Below, in pieces: positions 9,125 through 18,555 of a stretch of 64,000 nucleotides of DNA. The stretch is from Marinifilum sp. N1E240. GTDB lineage: Bacteria > Bacteroidota > Bacteroidia > Bacteroidales > Marinifilaceae. Under the pieces are notes generated by a model that saw only the letters and a list, made by a program, of their open reading frames with translations, searched no databases and was not told the origin of the DNA. The position numbers were made by a program, and so were the translations under genes. Every line of letters begins with the position of its first letter. Position 1 is the first letter of the stretch. The DNA lies in contig NZ_WHKF01000002.1 of the NCBI RefSeq assembly GCF_009295825.1, forward strand, positions 682,001 through 746,000. Direction: 5' to 3'.

Positions 9125-11049
9125 TGACAAAGAAATCCTTACTCCTTCTTTTACTTTTTGTGCCAGTTTGCCTTCTTGCACAGTTTAAGCAGGATCTATC
9201 TTTGCTAAAAGAGAAATACAAGGCGCAGAATGCTGTCTTTCTGGAAAAGGAAAGCACTTTGCTTTTAGATCTGAAAGACGGTGAGATTATAGCTTCTCAG
9301 AATGTGAAAGAGCAAATTTTAATTCTGAATGAGCACACCAAAGCTTTCTCGAACGATAACATCTTTTACTCAAGTTTCTCCAGTATTCACGATATAAAGG
9401 CAAAAACGTATATCCCCGATGGAGAAAAATTCAAAACAGTTGAGGCTACTACCTTTAAGGAGACTCACGACATCTCGAATTCGATATTCTACGACGATTC
9501 CAAGTTGATTCATTTCACTTATCCAAATGTGCAAAAAGGAGCGGTAACCTCGGTAGAGTATCGTATCGATTATCAGAACCCACGCTTTTTGCGGAAGTTT
9601 TTCTTTCAATCGTACATTCCTAGTTTGCATTCTAAGTTTGTGATTAAATACCACAAGGATATCAGCATGGATTATCGTTTGTTTCATGATGAAAAAATGC
9701 CTCATGAATTTAGCGAGTATAAAAAGGGAAAGTACAAATATCTTGTTTGGGAAGCACATGATCTTCCGGAACTGAAAGCAGGTAATGAGAACTTTAATAT
9801 GCTGCACTATTCGCCGCATTTAATTCCAATTGTAAGTGAGCTAAATCACAAGGGTAAAACGGAAAGCTACTATGGAAGTATGGAAGATCTGTATCGTTTT
9901 TATTATACCAACATTAAAGAGCTAAAGGCAGATTCGGATGAATTAAAAGCATTTGTAAATAAACTGTTACAAGGAATAGAAAGCGATGACGAGAAGGCAA
10001 AAGCAATTTTGTATTGGGTACAGGACAATATCAAGTATGTAGCCTACGAACAAGGCATGAGAGGTTTTGTACCTCATTCAGCTAAGATGGTTTTCGAGAA
10101 AAGATATGGCGATTGTAAGGATATGACCAGTATCATTAAAACCATGATGGATTATGCTGGTTTACCTTGCTATTATGCCTGGGTAGGAACGCGTAAATTG
10201 CCATATACCTACGAGGAATTGCCAACCATTCAAACCGATAATCACATGGTGGCTGCTTATCTGAACAAGGATTCTTTGATTGTTATGGACGGTACCATAC
10301 GTCATTTGCAGTTTGGGCAGATTCCCGATCATATTCAGGGAAAAGATATTTTGCTGAGCATCGATAAGGATGAGTACAAAATATTCAAGCTACCTGTACT
10401 GTCGCATTCCCGCAATCAGATTGTTGATTCGGTACAGATTAAAATTGACAATAAAACGGTGAACGGAAAAGGAAAACGTACTCATATCGGTTACAACCGT
10501 ATGGAAATGGGCTATGCCATTTACGGACAAACCGAGGAGCGTTTAAAGAAGAAACTGACCCGAATTTTAAACAAGGGCAACAACAAATGTACGCTTAGCA
10601 ATTATGAAGTCAGTCAGCTTCAGGATCGTGAAAAATCCATTGATATCAACTACGAATTTAAGGTGGAAAATTACCTGAGATCTTATGGGGATGAGATCTA
10701 TATCAATTTAAATTTAGAGAAAGAGTACAAGAACTTTAAAGCAGACACGACCATTTCGATAGCGCCAATTGGCAACGATTTTCATTTTACCAAAACGGAT
10801 GTTACCAGTGTTGAAATACCTGCAGATTACCAATTGGAATATCTGCCAAAAAATTCGAGCTACAGCAACAAGCATTTTGGTTTTGATATTGCCTATAAAA
10901 AAGAAGAAAATAGGGTGATTCAGGAAAAAAGCATCAGCTTTCAGTTTTTAAATCTGCCAAAGTCGGATTTTACCGATTGGAATAAGATGATAAAACAGCT
11001 GAACAAAGCCTATCGCGAAACCATAGTTCTTAAACATCAGGAAAAATAA
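9121..11049 (+). CDS. Exported DUF3857/transglutaminase-like protein, catalytic triad present
   Basis: A 642-residue protein with a clear signal peptide (ending in VCLLAQ). A DUF3857 beta-rich domain lies in the N-terminal half, a transglutaminase-like core at about residues 270-400, and a DUF3858-type beta domain at the C terminus. The papain-fold triad is visible: Cys332 in YGDCKDM, His375 in DNHMV, and Asp390 in MDGT. The start overlaps the previous stop codon by 4 bp. A second ATG lies directly after the first, so the true start is 9121 or 9124. It probably acts on proteins or peptides in the periplasm; no member of this Bacteroidota family has a substrate I can name. Confidence 0.88.
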   Translation: MMTKKSLLLLLLFVPVCLLAQFKQDLSLLKEKYKAQNAVFLEKESTLLLDLKDGEIIASQNVKEQILILNEHTKAFSNDNIFYSSFSSIHDIKAKTYIPDGEKFKTVEATTFKETHDISNSIFYDDSKLIHFTYPNVQKGAVTSVEYRIDYQNPRFLRKFFFQSYIPSLHSKFVIKYHKDISMDYRLFHDEKMPHEFSEYKKGKYKYLVWEAHDLPELKAGNENFNMLHYSPHLIPIVSELNHKGKTESYYGSMEDLYRFYYTNIKELKADSDELKAFVNKLLQGIESDDEKAKAILYWVQDNIKYVAYEQGMRGFVPHSAKMVFEKRYGDCKDMTSIIKTMMDYAGLPCYYAWVGTRKLPYTYEELPTIQTDNHMVAAYLNKDSLIVMDGTIRHLQFGQIPDHIQGKDILLSIDKDEYKIFKLPVLSHSRNQIVDSVQIKIDNKTVNGKGKRTHIGYNRMEMGYAIYGQTEERLKKKLTRILNKGNNKCTLSNYEVSQLQDREKSIDINYEFKVENYLRSYGDEIYINLNLEKEYKNFKADTTISIAPIGNDFHFTKTDVTSVEIPADYQLEYLPKNSSYSNKHFGFDIAYKKEENRVIQEKSISFQFLNLPKSDFTDWNKMIKQLNKAYRETIVLKHQEK

Positions 11050-11063
11050 AGCATTACAATCAT

Positions 11064-13019
11064 ATGAAGACATATTATATTACACTTTGCCTCGTTTTTA
11101 GCCATCTGTTGGCTCTGGCACAAATAGCACCAAGCGAATACAAATGGGAGAGTAAACCTGCTTACCTTACAATTCCGGAAGAATTTACAAGCGAAGATCG
11201 GGTAGGACTCTATTCCTTCGAGCGCTACGAATATTTCCACAATCAGGAAGGAAATCTATTTGTATTTCAGACGATACATAGGAAATTCAGAGCCTTAAAC
11301 GATAAGGCAGTGAACCAGTTGAATACCTTATCAATGGAAATTGGGAATGGAGTAGAACTGATAGATATTAAAGCCAGAACCATTAACGAAAATGGAAAAA
11401 TTGTAAATTTTGATAAGAGCAGCATCAAGGAAGTTACCGACGATGAGAGTCGCGATAAGTACAAGATATTTGCCATTGATGGGATAGAGGTAGGAAACGA
11501 TATTGAGTACATCATGGTAAAGAAGATCCCTTCGGATTATTTCGGACGTGCCTATTTCCAGTATCCATATCCTGTAATGGAAGCCAGATGGGAACTGTCG
11601 TCGCCAGCAACGCTACTATACGATACAAAGGCTTACAATGCCGATATAAAATTAGACCATCAGTTGGGCGAAAAACGAAATGTTTACACCGCCGAGATGA
11701 AAAATATTCCTGGCCTAAAGGAGGAGAAGTTTGCCTACCTGAATCCAAGAAGAGCTCGCGTTGAATACCGATTGGCATATAATACCGATCAGGGGAAATT
11801 TCCGATACTTACCTGGGATCATGTGGCTCAGAGAATCTATGCCAACAACTATTTGTTAGAGGGTAAAGATCAGGAAGTATTGGATAAAATGAAGAGTGAA
11901 ATCGACTTGTCTGTCAGCAGCCTAATAGAGAAAGTAGCGAATGTTGAAAATTACCTTAAAAAGAACATTCTGATACAGGAATTTCATGCACCCGAATTCG
12001 ATAATTTGGAATTTGTGGCTCAGAACAAAGTATCGAGCGAAAGAGGAATTGTGAAAATCTATGCCAATTTGTTTAAGCAACTAGGCATTCAGCACAATAT
12101 TGTTTTGGCTTCCGATAGAGATGTCTTCCCATTGGATAAGGACTTTAGTTCCTGGGATTACCTGCGAAAGTATTTGATTTATTTGCCTGAAATAGACCAG
12201 TACATTGCACCTGCAAACTTGCAGTTTCGATTGGGATGTTTCCCGGCTACACTGGGAGCTAGCGATGGCTTGTTTGTTGAACTGGTGAAGGTGGGTGATT
12301 TTGAATCGGCTGTAGCTCAACTCAAAGAGATTAAAGCTGCGGATTACCGAGAGAATTACGATCACATGTTTATTAAAATGGACTTGAATATAGATGAGAG
12401 TTTGACTCATATCATTACCGAGCGTTGTTTTCATGGCTTAAGTGGTGGATTTTTCAAGCAGTTTTACAGCATGATGGATGAAAAAGCCAAAGGAGAATTT
12501 CTAAAAAACATCATGGCTACTAAACTGGGAAAACCGGAATACAAAGAGATGACCACTCACGAAAAATCGGAGAATCCACAAGCCTCCGATGCCGACTTTA
12601 TCATTTATGCCGATGTGATGTCTGAAGATTTTATGGAGCAGGCTGGGAATAAAATATTGGTGAACATTGGCGAGAGCATAGGACCACAATCAGAAATGTA
12701 TCAGGAAGAGGAACGAAAGGCAGATATCGAAAATGAGTTCAACCGCTGGTATATACGAAACATTGAGTTTACCATTCCCGAGGATTACAGCATTTCGAAT
12801 CCCGAAGTAGCAGATATGAATGTAGTACACGAAATGGATGGGGAAACCCTGTTTAAATTCGTTTCTAAGCATCGTATCGAGGGCAACAAATACATTGTAG
12901 AGATAGATGAATTCTACAACGAAATATATACGGACAAAAAACACATCGAAGCCTTTAGAAATGTGGTAAATGCTGCCGCAGATTTTAATAAGGTGGTGTT
13001 GATATTGGAAGAGAAGTAA
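11064..13019 (+). CDS. Exported DUF3857 protein with degenerate transglutaminase core
   Basis: A 651-residue paralogue of the gene before it, with a signal peptide (ending in SHLLALAQ), a DUF3857-like domain, a core at about residues 270-400, and a C-terminal beta domain. At the position where the sister protein has YGDCKD this one has SSERGIVK, so the catalytic Cys is missing. The His position (DNHMV in the sister) reads as SWDYL. It is therefore likely to be catalytically inactive, perhaps a binding partner of the active protein. It starts 14 bp after the sister gene and ends the three-gene operon. Confidence 0.82.
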   Translation: MKTYYITLCLVFSHLLALAQIAPSEYKWESKPAYLTIPEEFTSEDRVGLYSFERYEYFHNQEGNLFVFQTIHRKFRALNDKAVNQLNTLSMEIGNGVELIDIKARTINENGKIVNFDKSSIKEVTDDESRDKYKIFAIDGIEVGNDIEYIMVKKIPSDYFGRAYFQYPYPVMEARWELSSPATLLYDTKAYNADIKLDHQLGEKRNVYTAEMKNIPGLKEEKFAYLNPRRARVEYRLAYNTDQGKFPILTWDHVAQRIYANNYLLEGKDQEVLDKMKSEIDLSVSSLIEKVANVENYLKKNILIQEFHAPEFDNLEFVAQNKVSSERGIVKIYANLFKQLGIQHNIVLASDRDVFPLDKDFSSWDYLRKYLIYLPEIDQYIAPANLQFRLGCFPATLGASDGLFVELVKVGDFESAVAQLKEIKAADYRENYDHMFIKMDLNIDESLTHIITERCFHGLSGGFFKQFYSMMDEKAKGEFLKNIMATKLGKPEYKEMTTHEKSENPQASDADFIIYADVMSEDFMEQAGNKILVNIGESIGPQSEMYQEEERKADIENEFNRWYIRNIEFTIPEDYSISNPEVADMNVVHEMDGETLFKFVSKHRIEGNKYIVEIDEFYNEIYTDKKHIEAFRNVVNAAADFNKVVLILEEK

Positions 13020-13066
13020 GCTTCAATCTCCAAATTTCAAATACCAAATATCAAGCTCTAAGGCTA

Positions 13067-13236
13067 ACATGTCTAGCATCTCTAAGATGCTTGACATGTT
13101 TTTTTAAGCTGCACCAAAAAATTGAAGAGTTTTTCCCTTTTAGGGAAACTGTCGACAGACTAAAGGGTGAATTAGTAAAAACTCTGGCTGTCGCTAAATA
13201 TTAACATGTCTAGCATCTCCAAGATGCTTGACATGT
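13067..13236. repeat. Two 33-nt palindromes flanking a composite-repeat fragment
   Basis: Positions 13067-13099 and 13204-13236 are near-identical imperfect palindromes. The left arm ACATGTCTAGCATCT pairs with AGATGCTTGACATGT. Between them lies a copy of the GAGTTTTTCCCTT / GGGAAA / AAAGGGTGAATTAGTA module that also occurs in the arrays at 14.0-15.2 and 18.5-19.8 kb. Each palindrome could form a long hairpin in DNA or RNA, and could end transcription of the operon upstream. Confidence 0.8.
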
Positions 13237-13299
13237 GGCTATGAATTAAGTTTTCTGTAATAAAAAACAGTGTTTTTGTTACCAATTAATACTATTAGA

Positions 13300-14019
13300 A
13301 TGGAAAAATCAGAATCAGGATCACCCATTTACCGATACAAGGAATCGGATATAAACGATTTTGAAATGGCTTCGGGTGAGTCATCAGTTGATGAGATTTC
13401 GGAACACATAGAAAAGCATGTTGGCAAAATCGATACGGTCTTCCATGAGCTGGTATCCGATCAAGTTCATGTTGATATTCATTGGGTAAAACCTACTAAG
13501 AAGAGACCCTTTCATACTCTGGTTACTTCGGGAATGAGCGATAAAGCGATGATAACACCCGAAGGAGTTGAGGGCTGTGAATACGCAGAATTGAGTATTT
13601 GTTTGCCAGAGGAATGGAAAATATCGGATGAAGATTTCGAGGATGAACGAAATTACTGGCCGGTGAGATGGTTAAAGTATTTGGCAAGATTTCCTCACGA
13701 ATACAATACGTGGTTGGGCTACGGGCATACCATTCCAAATGGTGATCCTGCCGATCCATTTGCAGAAAATACGGAACTAAATACCATGTTATTGTTGCCA
13801 ACCATCGTTTTTGGACAAGAATTTCATACCCTTGAATTGGAAAATAAATCGATTGATTTTTATACCATAATACCGCTTTACAGCGAAGAAGTAAATCGAA
13901 AAATGAAGAAAGGTGTTGAGTCTTTATTCGATGGATTCGATAAGCATGGTCTAACAGATATTGTACAAATAGATAGAGAGAATACCGCCAAAAGAAAGAA
14001 AAGGTTTGGTCTGTTTTAG
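13300..14019 (+). CDS. Suppressor-of-fused (SUFU) domain protein
   Basis: A 239-residue cytoplasmic protein. The SUFU domain spans about residues 25-225 and is recognisable from the VDIHWVKPT, TLVTSGMSD, ELSICLPEEW, WPVRWLKYLARFPHEY and GYGHTIPN segments. Bacterial SUFU proteins are known as immunity proteins in polymorphic toxin systems, but no toxin gene lies next to this one. I chose the ATG at 13300 over an in-frame GTG at 13270, because the extra ten residues are not conserved-looking. It stands alone between repeat clusters, which suits a mobile or orphan immunity gene. Confidence 0.85.
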   Translation: MEKSESGSPIYRYKESDINDFEMASGESSVDEISEHIEKHVGKIDTVFHELVSDQVHVDIHWVKPTKKRPFHTLVTSGMSDKAMITPEGVEGCEYAELSICLPEEWKISDEDFEDERNYWPVRWLKYLARFPHEYNTWLGYGHTIPNGDPADPFAENTELNTMLLLPTIVFGQEFHTLELENKSIDFYTIIPLYSEEVNRKMKKGVESLFDGFDKHGLTDIVQIDRENTAKRKKRFGLF

Positions 14020-14028
14020 AGAAGAATA

Positions 14029-15240
14029 CCAAATACCAAATATCAAGCTCCAAGCCCCAAGTGTTTTTACTTGAAGCTTGGAGCTTGTGGCTTGATACTG
14101 TTCTGCAGGTTTTAAAATCACTCTTATTGCATTTGCTCTTTTATGCCTTCAATTAATTCAAATAGTTGATCAAATCTCTTTGCATACAAGTTGAGTGTTT
14201 CCCTTTTAGGGAAAATGCCGACAGGCAAAAGGGTGAAATAAATGGATTTCGTGGGCTGTGCTTAATCAAACTCCAAATACCAAGTTTCAAGCTCCAAGCC
14301 CCAAGTATTTTTACTTGAAGCTTGTGGTTTGATACTGTTCTGCAGGTTTTAAAATCACTCTTATTGCATTTGCTCTTTTAACTGCCTTCAATTAATTCAA
14401 ATAGTTGATTAAATCTCTTCGTATTCAAGTTGAGTTTTTCCCTTCCAGGGAAAATGCCGACAGGCAAAAGGGTGAATTAGTAAAGGGCACCCCTCTGGCT
14501 ATCGCCATCTCCCCTAAAAGGGGAGAATTCACTAATTGGACTATAAAACATATTTCAAATACTGTGCTTATTTAAGCTCCAAATGCCAAATTTCAAGCTC
14601 CAAGCTCCAAGCCCCAAGTATTTTTACTTGAAGCTTGTGGCTTGATACTGTTCTGCAGGTTTTAAAATCACTCTTATTGCATTTGCTCTTTTAACTGCCT
14701 TCAATTAATTCAAATAGTTGATTAAATCTCTTCGTATTCAAGTTGAGTTTTTCCCTTCCAGGGAAAATGCCGATAGGCAAAAGGGTGAAATAAATGGATT
14801 TCGTGGGCTGTGCTTATTCAAACTCCAAATACCAAGCTTCAAGCTCCAAGCCCCAAGCCCCAAGCCCCAAGTGTTTTAACTTGAAGCTTGGAGCTTGTGG
14901 TTTGATACTGTTCTGCAGGTTTTAAAATCACTCTTATTGCATTTGCTCTTTTAACTGCCTTCAATTAATTCAAATAGTTGATTAAATCTCTTCGTATTCA
15001 AGTTGAGTTTTTCCCTTCCAGGGAAAATGCCGATAGGCAAAAGGGTGAATAAGTAAAGGGCACCCCTCTGGCTGTCGCCATCTCCCCTAAAAAGGGAGAA
15101 TTCACTGATTAGACTGAAAAACATATTTCAAATACTGTGCTTATTCAAACTCCAAATAACGAGTTTCAAGCTCCAAGCCCCAAGTGTTTTTACTTGAAGC
15201 TTGGAGCTTGTGGCTTTATACTCATCTACAGGTTTCAAAA
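14029..15240. repeat. Tandem array of composite intergenic repeats (five units, alternating long and short)
   Basis: The landmark TTCTGCAGGTTTTAAAATC starts at 14101, 14338, 14651 and 14911, with a diverged copy near 15222. Unit lengths are 237, 313, 260 and about 312 bp. Each unit has three parts. The first is a hairpin of CAAGCTCCAAGC type pairing with GCTTGGAGCTTG. The second is a conserved body (ACTCTTATTGCATTTGCTC and onward). The third is a GAGTTTTTCCCTT...GGGAAAATGCCGA...AAAAGGGTGAA module. Long units add a CACCCCTCTGGC / CTCCCCTAAAAGGGGAG segment that short units lack. No gene is supported here. From 15240 to 15486 I see no repeat and no gene. Confidence 0.85.
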
Positions 15241-15486
15241 ACATTCTTAAGGGAGCTGCAATAGTATAGAAAAGCTAAAATTTAACAAAAAGCAATGTGT
15301 TTTGTAAGTGTTTGATTAGTAGTTTCTAGTTCCTCTGTCATTAAGTTGTCTATTGTAATGTCTATTGCTGTTTTTGCCAAATACATAAGGAAGTTTACAT
15401 ATTTGAATCCGATTTTAAATGTAAAAAATGCTGTGTTTTATAAGCCAAACTAGAACCTGTAATAAAAACTAATTCAAAAATTTAAT

Positions 15487-16566
15487 ATGATGCAAAATAT
15501 CAAACTATTATCATTGGTAACAATTTTCTTACTGGGAAGTATTATGCCATTAATGGCTCAATACGAAAAAGGGATTGATATACCACAAGGCAAAAAAATA
15601 AGAATTCAATCGGCAATGAGTTATGGTCGCAGTAGTAAAGGTTTTCTGGAATTTCCTGGAGGAGAAAAATATTGGAGGAAAAATGGAAATCAGATGGATA
15701 TTTGGACCAAAGATACTAACAGCAATAAATTATTTTATCTGTGGAAGAATGCAGATGGGTATTTCAATATTCAACCTACTTCTTATAAGGGCAATGTAGA
15801 TGCAAAGAACGTACCAGCACAAAATGGTACTGCATTACATTTGTGGAATCCTCACGGAAAAGCATCTCAGCAGTTCTATTTTAAACACCTGGGAGAGGGT
15901 AGATATAAAATTTATCACAGAAGTGGGAAAGTGGTTTGCCTTAAGGATAACAAAACTGATAAAAATGGTAATAAAGTGCACCTATGGAAAGACCACAACG
16001 CAATTTCAACAGAATGGTTTATTTTAGATGCGAATACAAATAAACCTATAGTAGTAGACAAAAAAGTTGGGATCGTACATAAATCATTAAAAGGATCAAG
16101 AGTTGATGAATCTAAAACCTTCTATATTCAATCAGCAATGAGCCATGGTAGGGGTAGTAAGGGATTTTTTGAATTTGGTGGTGCAGATTGGCAGAAAAAA
16201 GGAAATCGCGCACAAATCTGGACAAAAGGAAATTCTTCTTCAAACAACAAGATGTTTAAATTCGAAAAAACTCCTAATGGGGAATTTTATTGGATTAAAG
16301 CTGCGAAAAGTGCTAATGGTGTTGTGGATTGTAAAGGAGGGGGTACAAGTAAAGGTACACCGCTACACTTTTGGTCTAAGCACGGTGGTGATTCGCAAAA
16401 ATTTTACCTGAAAAAATTACCTAATGGTAGTTACAAGATATATCACAAAAGTGGTAAGGTAGTGTGTTTGCAAAATAATAAAACCGATAATAACGGGAAT
16501 AAGATACACCTTTGGGACGACCATAATGCAATTACCACAGAATGGTATTTAACGCCTGTTCGTTAA
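15487..16566 (+). CDS. Secreted protein with two ricin-type beta-trefoil lectin domains
   Basis: A 359-residue protein with a signal peptide (residues 1 to about 24, ending in MPLMAQ). Two homologous halves, about residues 35-180 and 210-357, share the landmarks IQSAMSxGRxSKGFxEF, GxxLHxW, QxFYxKxL, YKIYHxSGKVVCL and GNKxHLWxDHNAI. These correspond to ricin-B/RICIN trefoils, usually carbohydrate-binding. The two domains are similar enough to suggest an internal duplication. The gene stands alone between two repeat arrays. A role in glycan binding outside the cell is inferred from the fold; no catalytic domain is present. Confidence 0.8.
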   Translation: MMQNIKLLSLVTIFLLGSIMPLMAQYEKGIDIPQGKKIRIQSAMSYGRSSKGFLEFPGGEKYWRKNGNQMDIWTKDTNSNKLFYLWKNADGYFNIQPTSYKGNVDAKNVPAQNGTALHLWNPHGKASQQFYFKHLGEGRYKIYHRSGKVVCLKDNKTDKNGNKVHLWKDHNAISTEWFILDANTNKPIVVDKKVGIVHKSLKGSRVDESKTFYIQSAMSHGRGSKGFFEFGGADWQKKGNRAQIWTKGNSSSNNKMFKFEKTPNGEFYWIKAAKSANGVVDCKGGGTSKGTPLHFWSKHGGDSQKFYLKKLPNGSYKIYHKSGKVVCLQNNKTDNNGNKIHLWDDHNAITTEWYLTPVR

Positions 16567-16587
16567 AATAAGATTGCAACTATAACT

Positions 16588-16623
16588 ACTCAATTCTAAT
16601 GCTCAAATGTATTGGAATTGAGT
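16588..16623 (+). terminator. Hairpin after the lectin gene, possible terminator
   Basis: ACTCAATTCTAAT pairs with ATTGGAATTGAGT across a 10-nt loop, 22 bp after the lectin stop codon. No clean T-run follows, so its action as an intrinsic terminator is uncertain. Confidence 0.45.
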
Positions 16624-16727
16624 GTTGTTGTATTATACAAGAAGAGGACTGACTAAAATTACTGAACCTACCATTTTATTGCTGGCAAGTATTTGAAAAT
16701 TGTTGGCAATCCTATTAAAAGTAACAA

Positions 16728-18461
16728 ATGAGTAAGCTTAAGATCTTTACCCTGGCAATTGCGACTCTAATTTTTAGCAATACGCTTCTAGCAAACAAGC
16801 ACAATTCAAACCTACCCAACAACAATTTTATTGTACCTGCCAATGAACAATTGAATGTAGGGTGTACTATTTATACACTTCAGGCAAATGAAGAATTTGT
16901 GTACGGTAAAATTGGGAAAAATAAGAAGGGCGGCATTAAATATACGCTAGCTGTAGTTCGTGTTCCCAATGCAGAAAAAGAAGTATATGAATTTTATGGT
17001 CCATACTACGGACCACGCCCTATTGGAGCAAATTTAAGAAAAGCAAGAACACCAAAGGAATACAATAAGTATGACTATTATCTGATTTTTAATGGTGAAA
17101 AAATGGGACCCTACGACCATATTTATTCTCTCGACAGAAATCCGGATATCGACAAATGGGTAAGCGAAGATGGCAAACGAATTAGCTTTTGTGGAACAAG
17201 AAAAAATAAATACTACCCAATTATTGGTAACAATAAGGGCTTTTATTATTGGGGACCTGGTCAGGCACCAGAATATGATACCTATCCCGGTAAATTTGCT
17301 TACAGCATTCAGTGGTCGCAAAACGATTATCGTATCTACGAAAACGGGATGAATAAAATAACAGGAGCAAAAATGGTGAGTGAACCAGTTTACTCGGAAA
17401 GTGGGCAATTGATTTATGCCAGTGCTCCCGAAAAACGCGATGAGATGTATGTTTATGTGGATCACCAACAAAAATATGGTCCTTTTAAAATGATTGCGCA
17501 CAAAGGAATTGGATTTATTCCCGGAAGCGAGCAGATCTACTACAATACATATCAGGAAGTGCGTTGTGGCGAATACGTATACAATTGCAAGCCAAATGAA
17601 TCCTTGTCTCAGTTCACGGTAAGCCCGGATTATGTGGTATTTTGTATTAAAGATACCCAAACTCAGAACAATACCTTATATGAATACAATGTTGCCAGTC
17701 GAACTGTAGAAAAACACGGTCCATACAAAGGGCATGTGTATGTAAAAGAAGCGGGCAATCGATTTTACTACCAGAACTTCAACACGCAAACAAATCGTTA
17801 CCAATATTTGGGTATGGGCGGTAAAATTCTTTGGAATAAGAATCACCTTACCGGGATTGATGGCTTGGTTTTTTCGCGTATAAGTGATACCGATGATCTT
17901 TACGTTTGTTATGTTGGGACGGATAAGAAAACCCACATTGATAAGAATGGGAAGGACATGCATATCAATAAAAACATAGCTTTTGTAAAAACCCTTCAAG
18001 CCCATCACAATGAAGTTTTGATGCATTTGAATGTGGATGCTAAAGTAGCTGCCACCAAACACGAAATTAGTTACAAGCAAAACAAATTGTTGGTAAATGG
18101 AGATTTGGATGCCGGACAGATATTTACCGTTGAAAATACCTCCGATCTTATTTATACGCTTCGCATTAAAAAAGGTGAAAACTACAAATGGAAACTATAT
18201 AAAAACAGTCAGTTGGTAAATGAACTTGAGTACGATAACATAAAAGAATTTCAGGTATCTCCTGATGGTAGTACTTATGCTTATGTTGATGGCGGTCGGT
18301 ATATTATAGAAAATCGTAGAATGGATCTTCCTAAAAAAGTATATGTAAACGGAAAGGCTTTGCAAGGACGATATGGAGCACCAATTTGGAGTAAAAAATA
18401 CAATGCCATGATAAGCATTAAACAGGAAGGAAAAAAGATTGTAATAAGTGAATTGCAATAA
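16728..18461 (+). CDS. Secreted protein of unknown function, possible beta-propeller
   Basis: A 577-residue protein with a signal peptide (ending near residue 22, LLANKHN). I do not recognise a family. The sequence is rich in Tyr, Lys, Asn and Gly. It has recurring short blocks such as YGPYYGP, MGPYDHIYS, KYGPFKMI and KHGPYKGHVY, and alternating hydrophobic strands, as expected for a WD40/PD40-like propeller that reads its own expression values (QVSPDGSTYAYVDGG is a typical blade). No lipobox and no C-terminal sorting domain were seen. It is followed by a terminator and by the second repeat array. Confidence 0.7.
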   Translation: MSKLKIFTLAIATLIFSNTLLANKHNSNLPNNNFIVPANEQLNVGCTIYTLQANEEFVYGKIGKNKKGGIKYTLAVVRVPNAEKEVYEFYGPYYGPRPIGANLRKARTPKEYNKYDYYLIFNGEKMGPYDHIYSLDRNPDIDKWVSEDGKRISFCGTRKNKYYPIIGNNKGFYYWGPGQAPEYDTYPGKFAYSIQWSQNDYRIYENGMNKITGAKMVSEPVYSESGQLIYASAPEKRDEMYVYVDHQQKYGPFKMIAHKGIGFIPGSEQIYYNTYQEVRCGEYVYNCKPNESLSQFTVSPDYVVFCIKDTQTQNNTLYEYNVASRTVEKHGPYKGHVYVKEAGNRFYYQNFNTQTNRYQYLGMGGKILWNKNHLTGIDGLVFSRISDTDDLYVCYVGTDKKTHIDKNGKDMHINKNIAFVKTLQAHHNEVLMHLNVDAKVAATKHEISYKQNKLLVNGDLDAGQIFTVENTSDLIYTLRIKKGENYKWKLYKNSQLVNELEYDNIKEFQVSPDGSTYAYVDGGRYIIENRRMDLPKKVYVNGKALQGRYGAPIWSKKYNAMISIKQEGKKIVISELQ

Positions 18462-18462
18462 C

Positions 18463-18488
18463 AATCAGTAATTTAAACTGATTTTTTC
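18463..18488 (+). terminator. Intrinsic terminator
   Basis: AATCAGT pairs with AACTGATT around a 6-nt loop and runs into TTTTTT, directly after the stop codon of the secreted protein. Confidence 0.6.
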
Positions 18489-18555
18489 ACTGCTGTTAAT
18501 TTGTTCATCAATTTTTATCATTCAGGTACTTTGCTTTATTATTCCAATGAACAAT

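Noticed and set aside
16145-16411. Open frames overlapping the lectin gene
   Set aside because: Shadow frames of the lectin gene without independent features.
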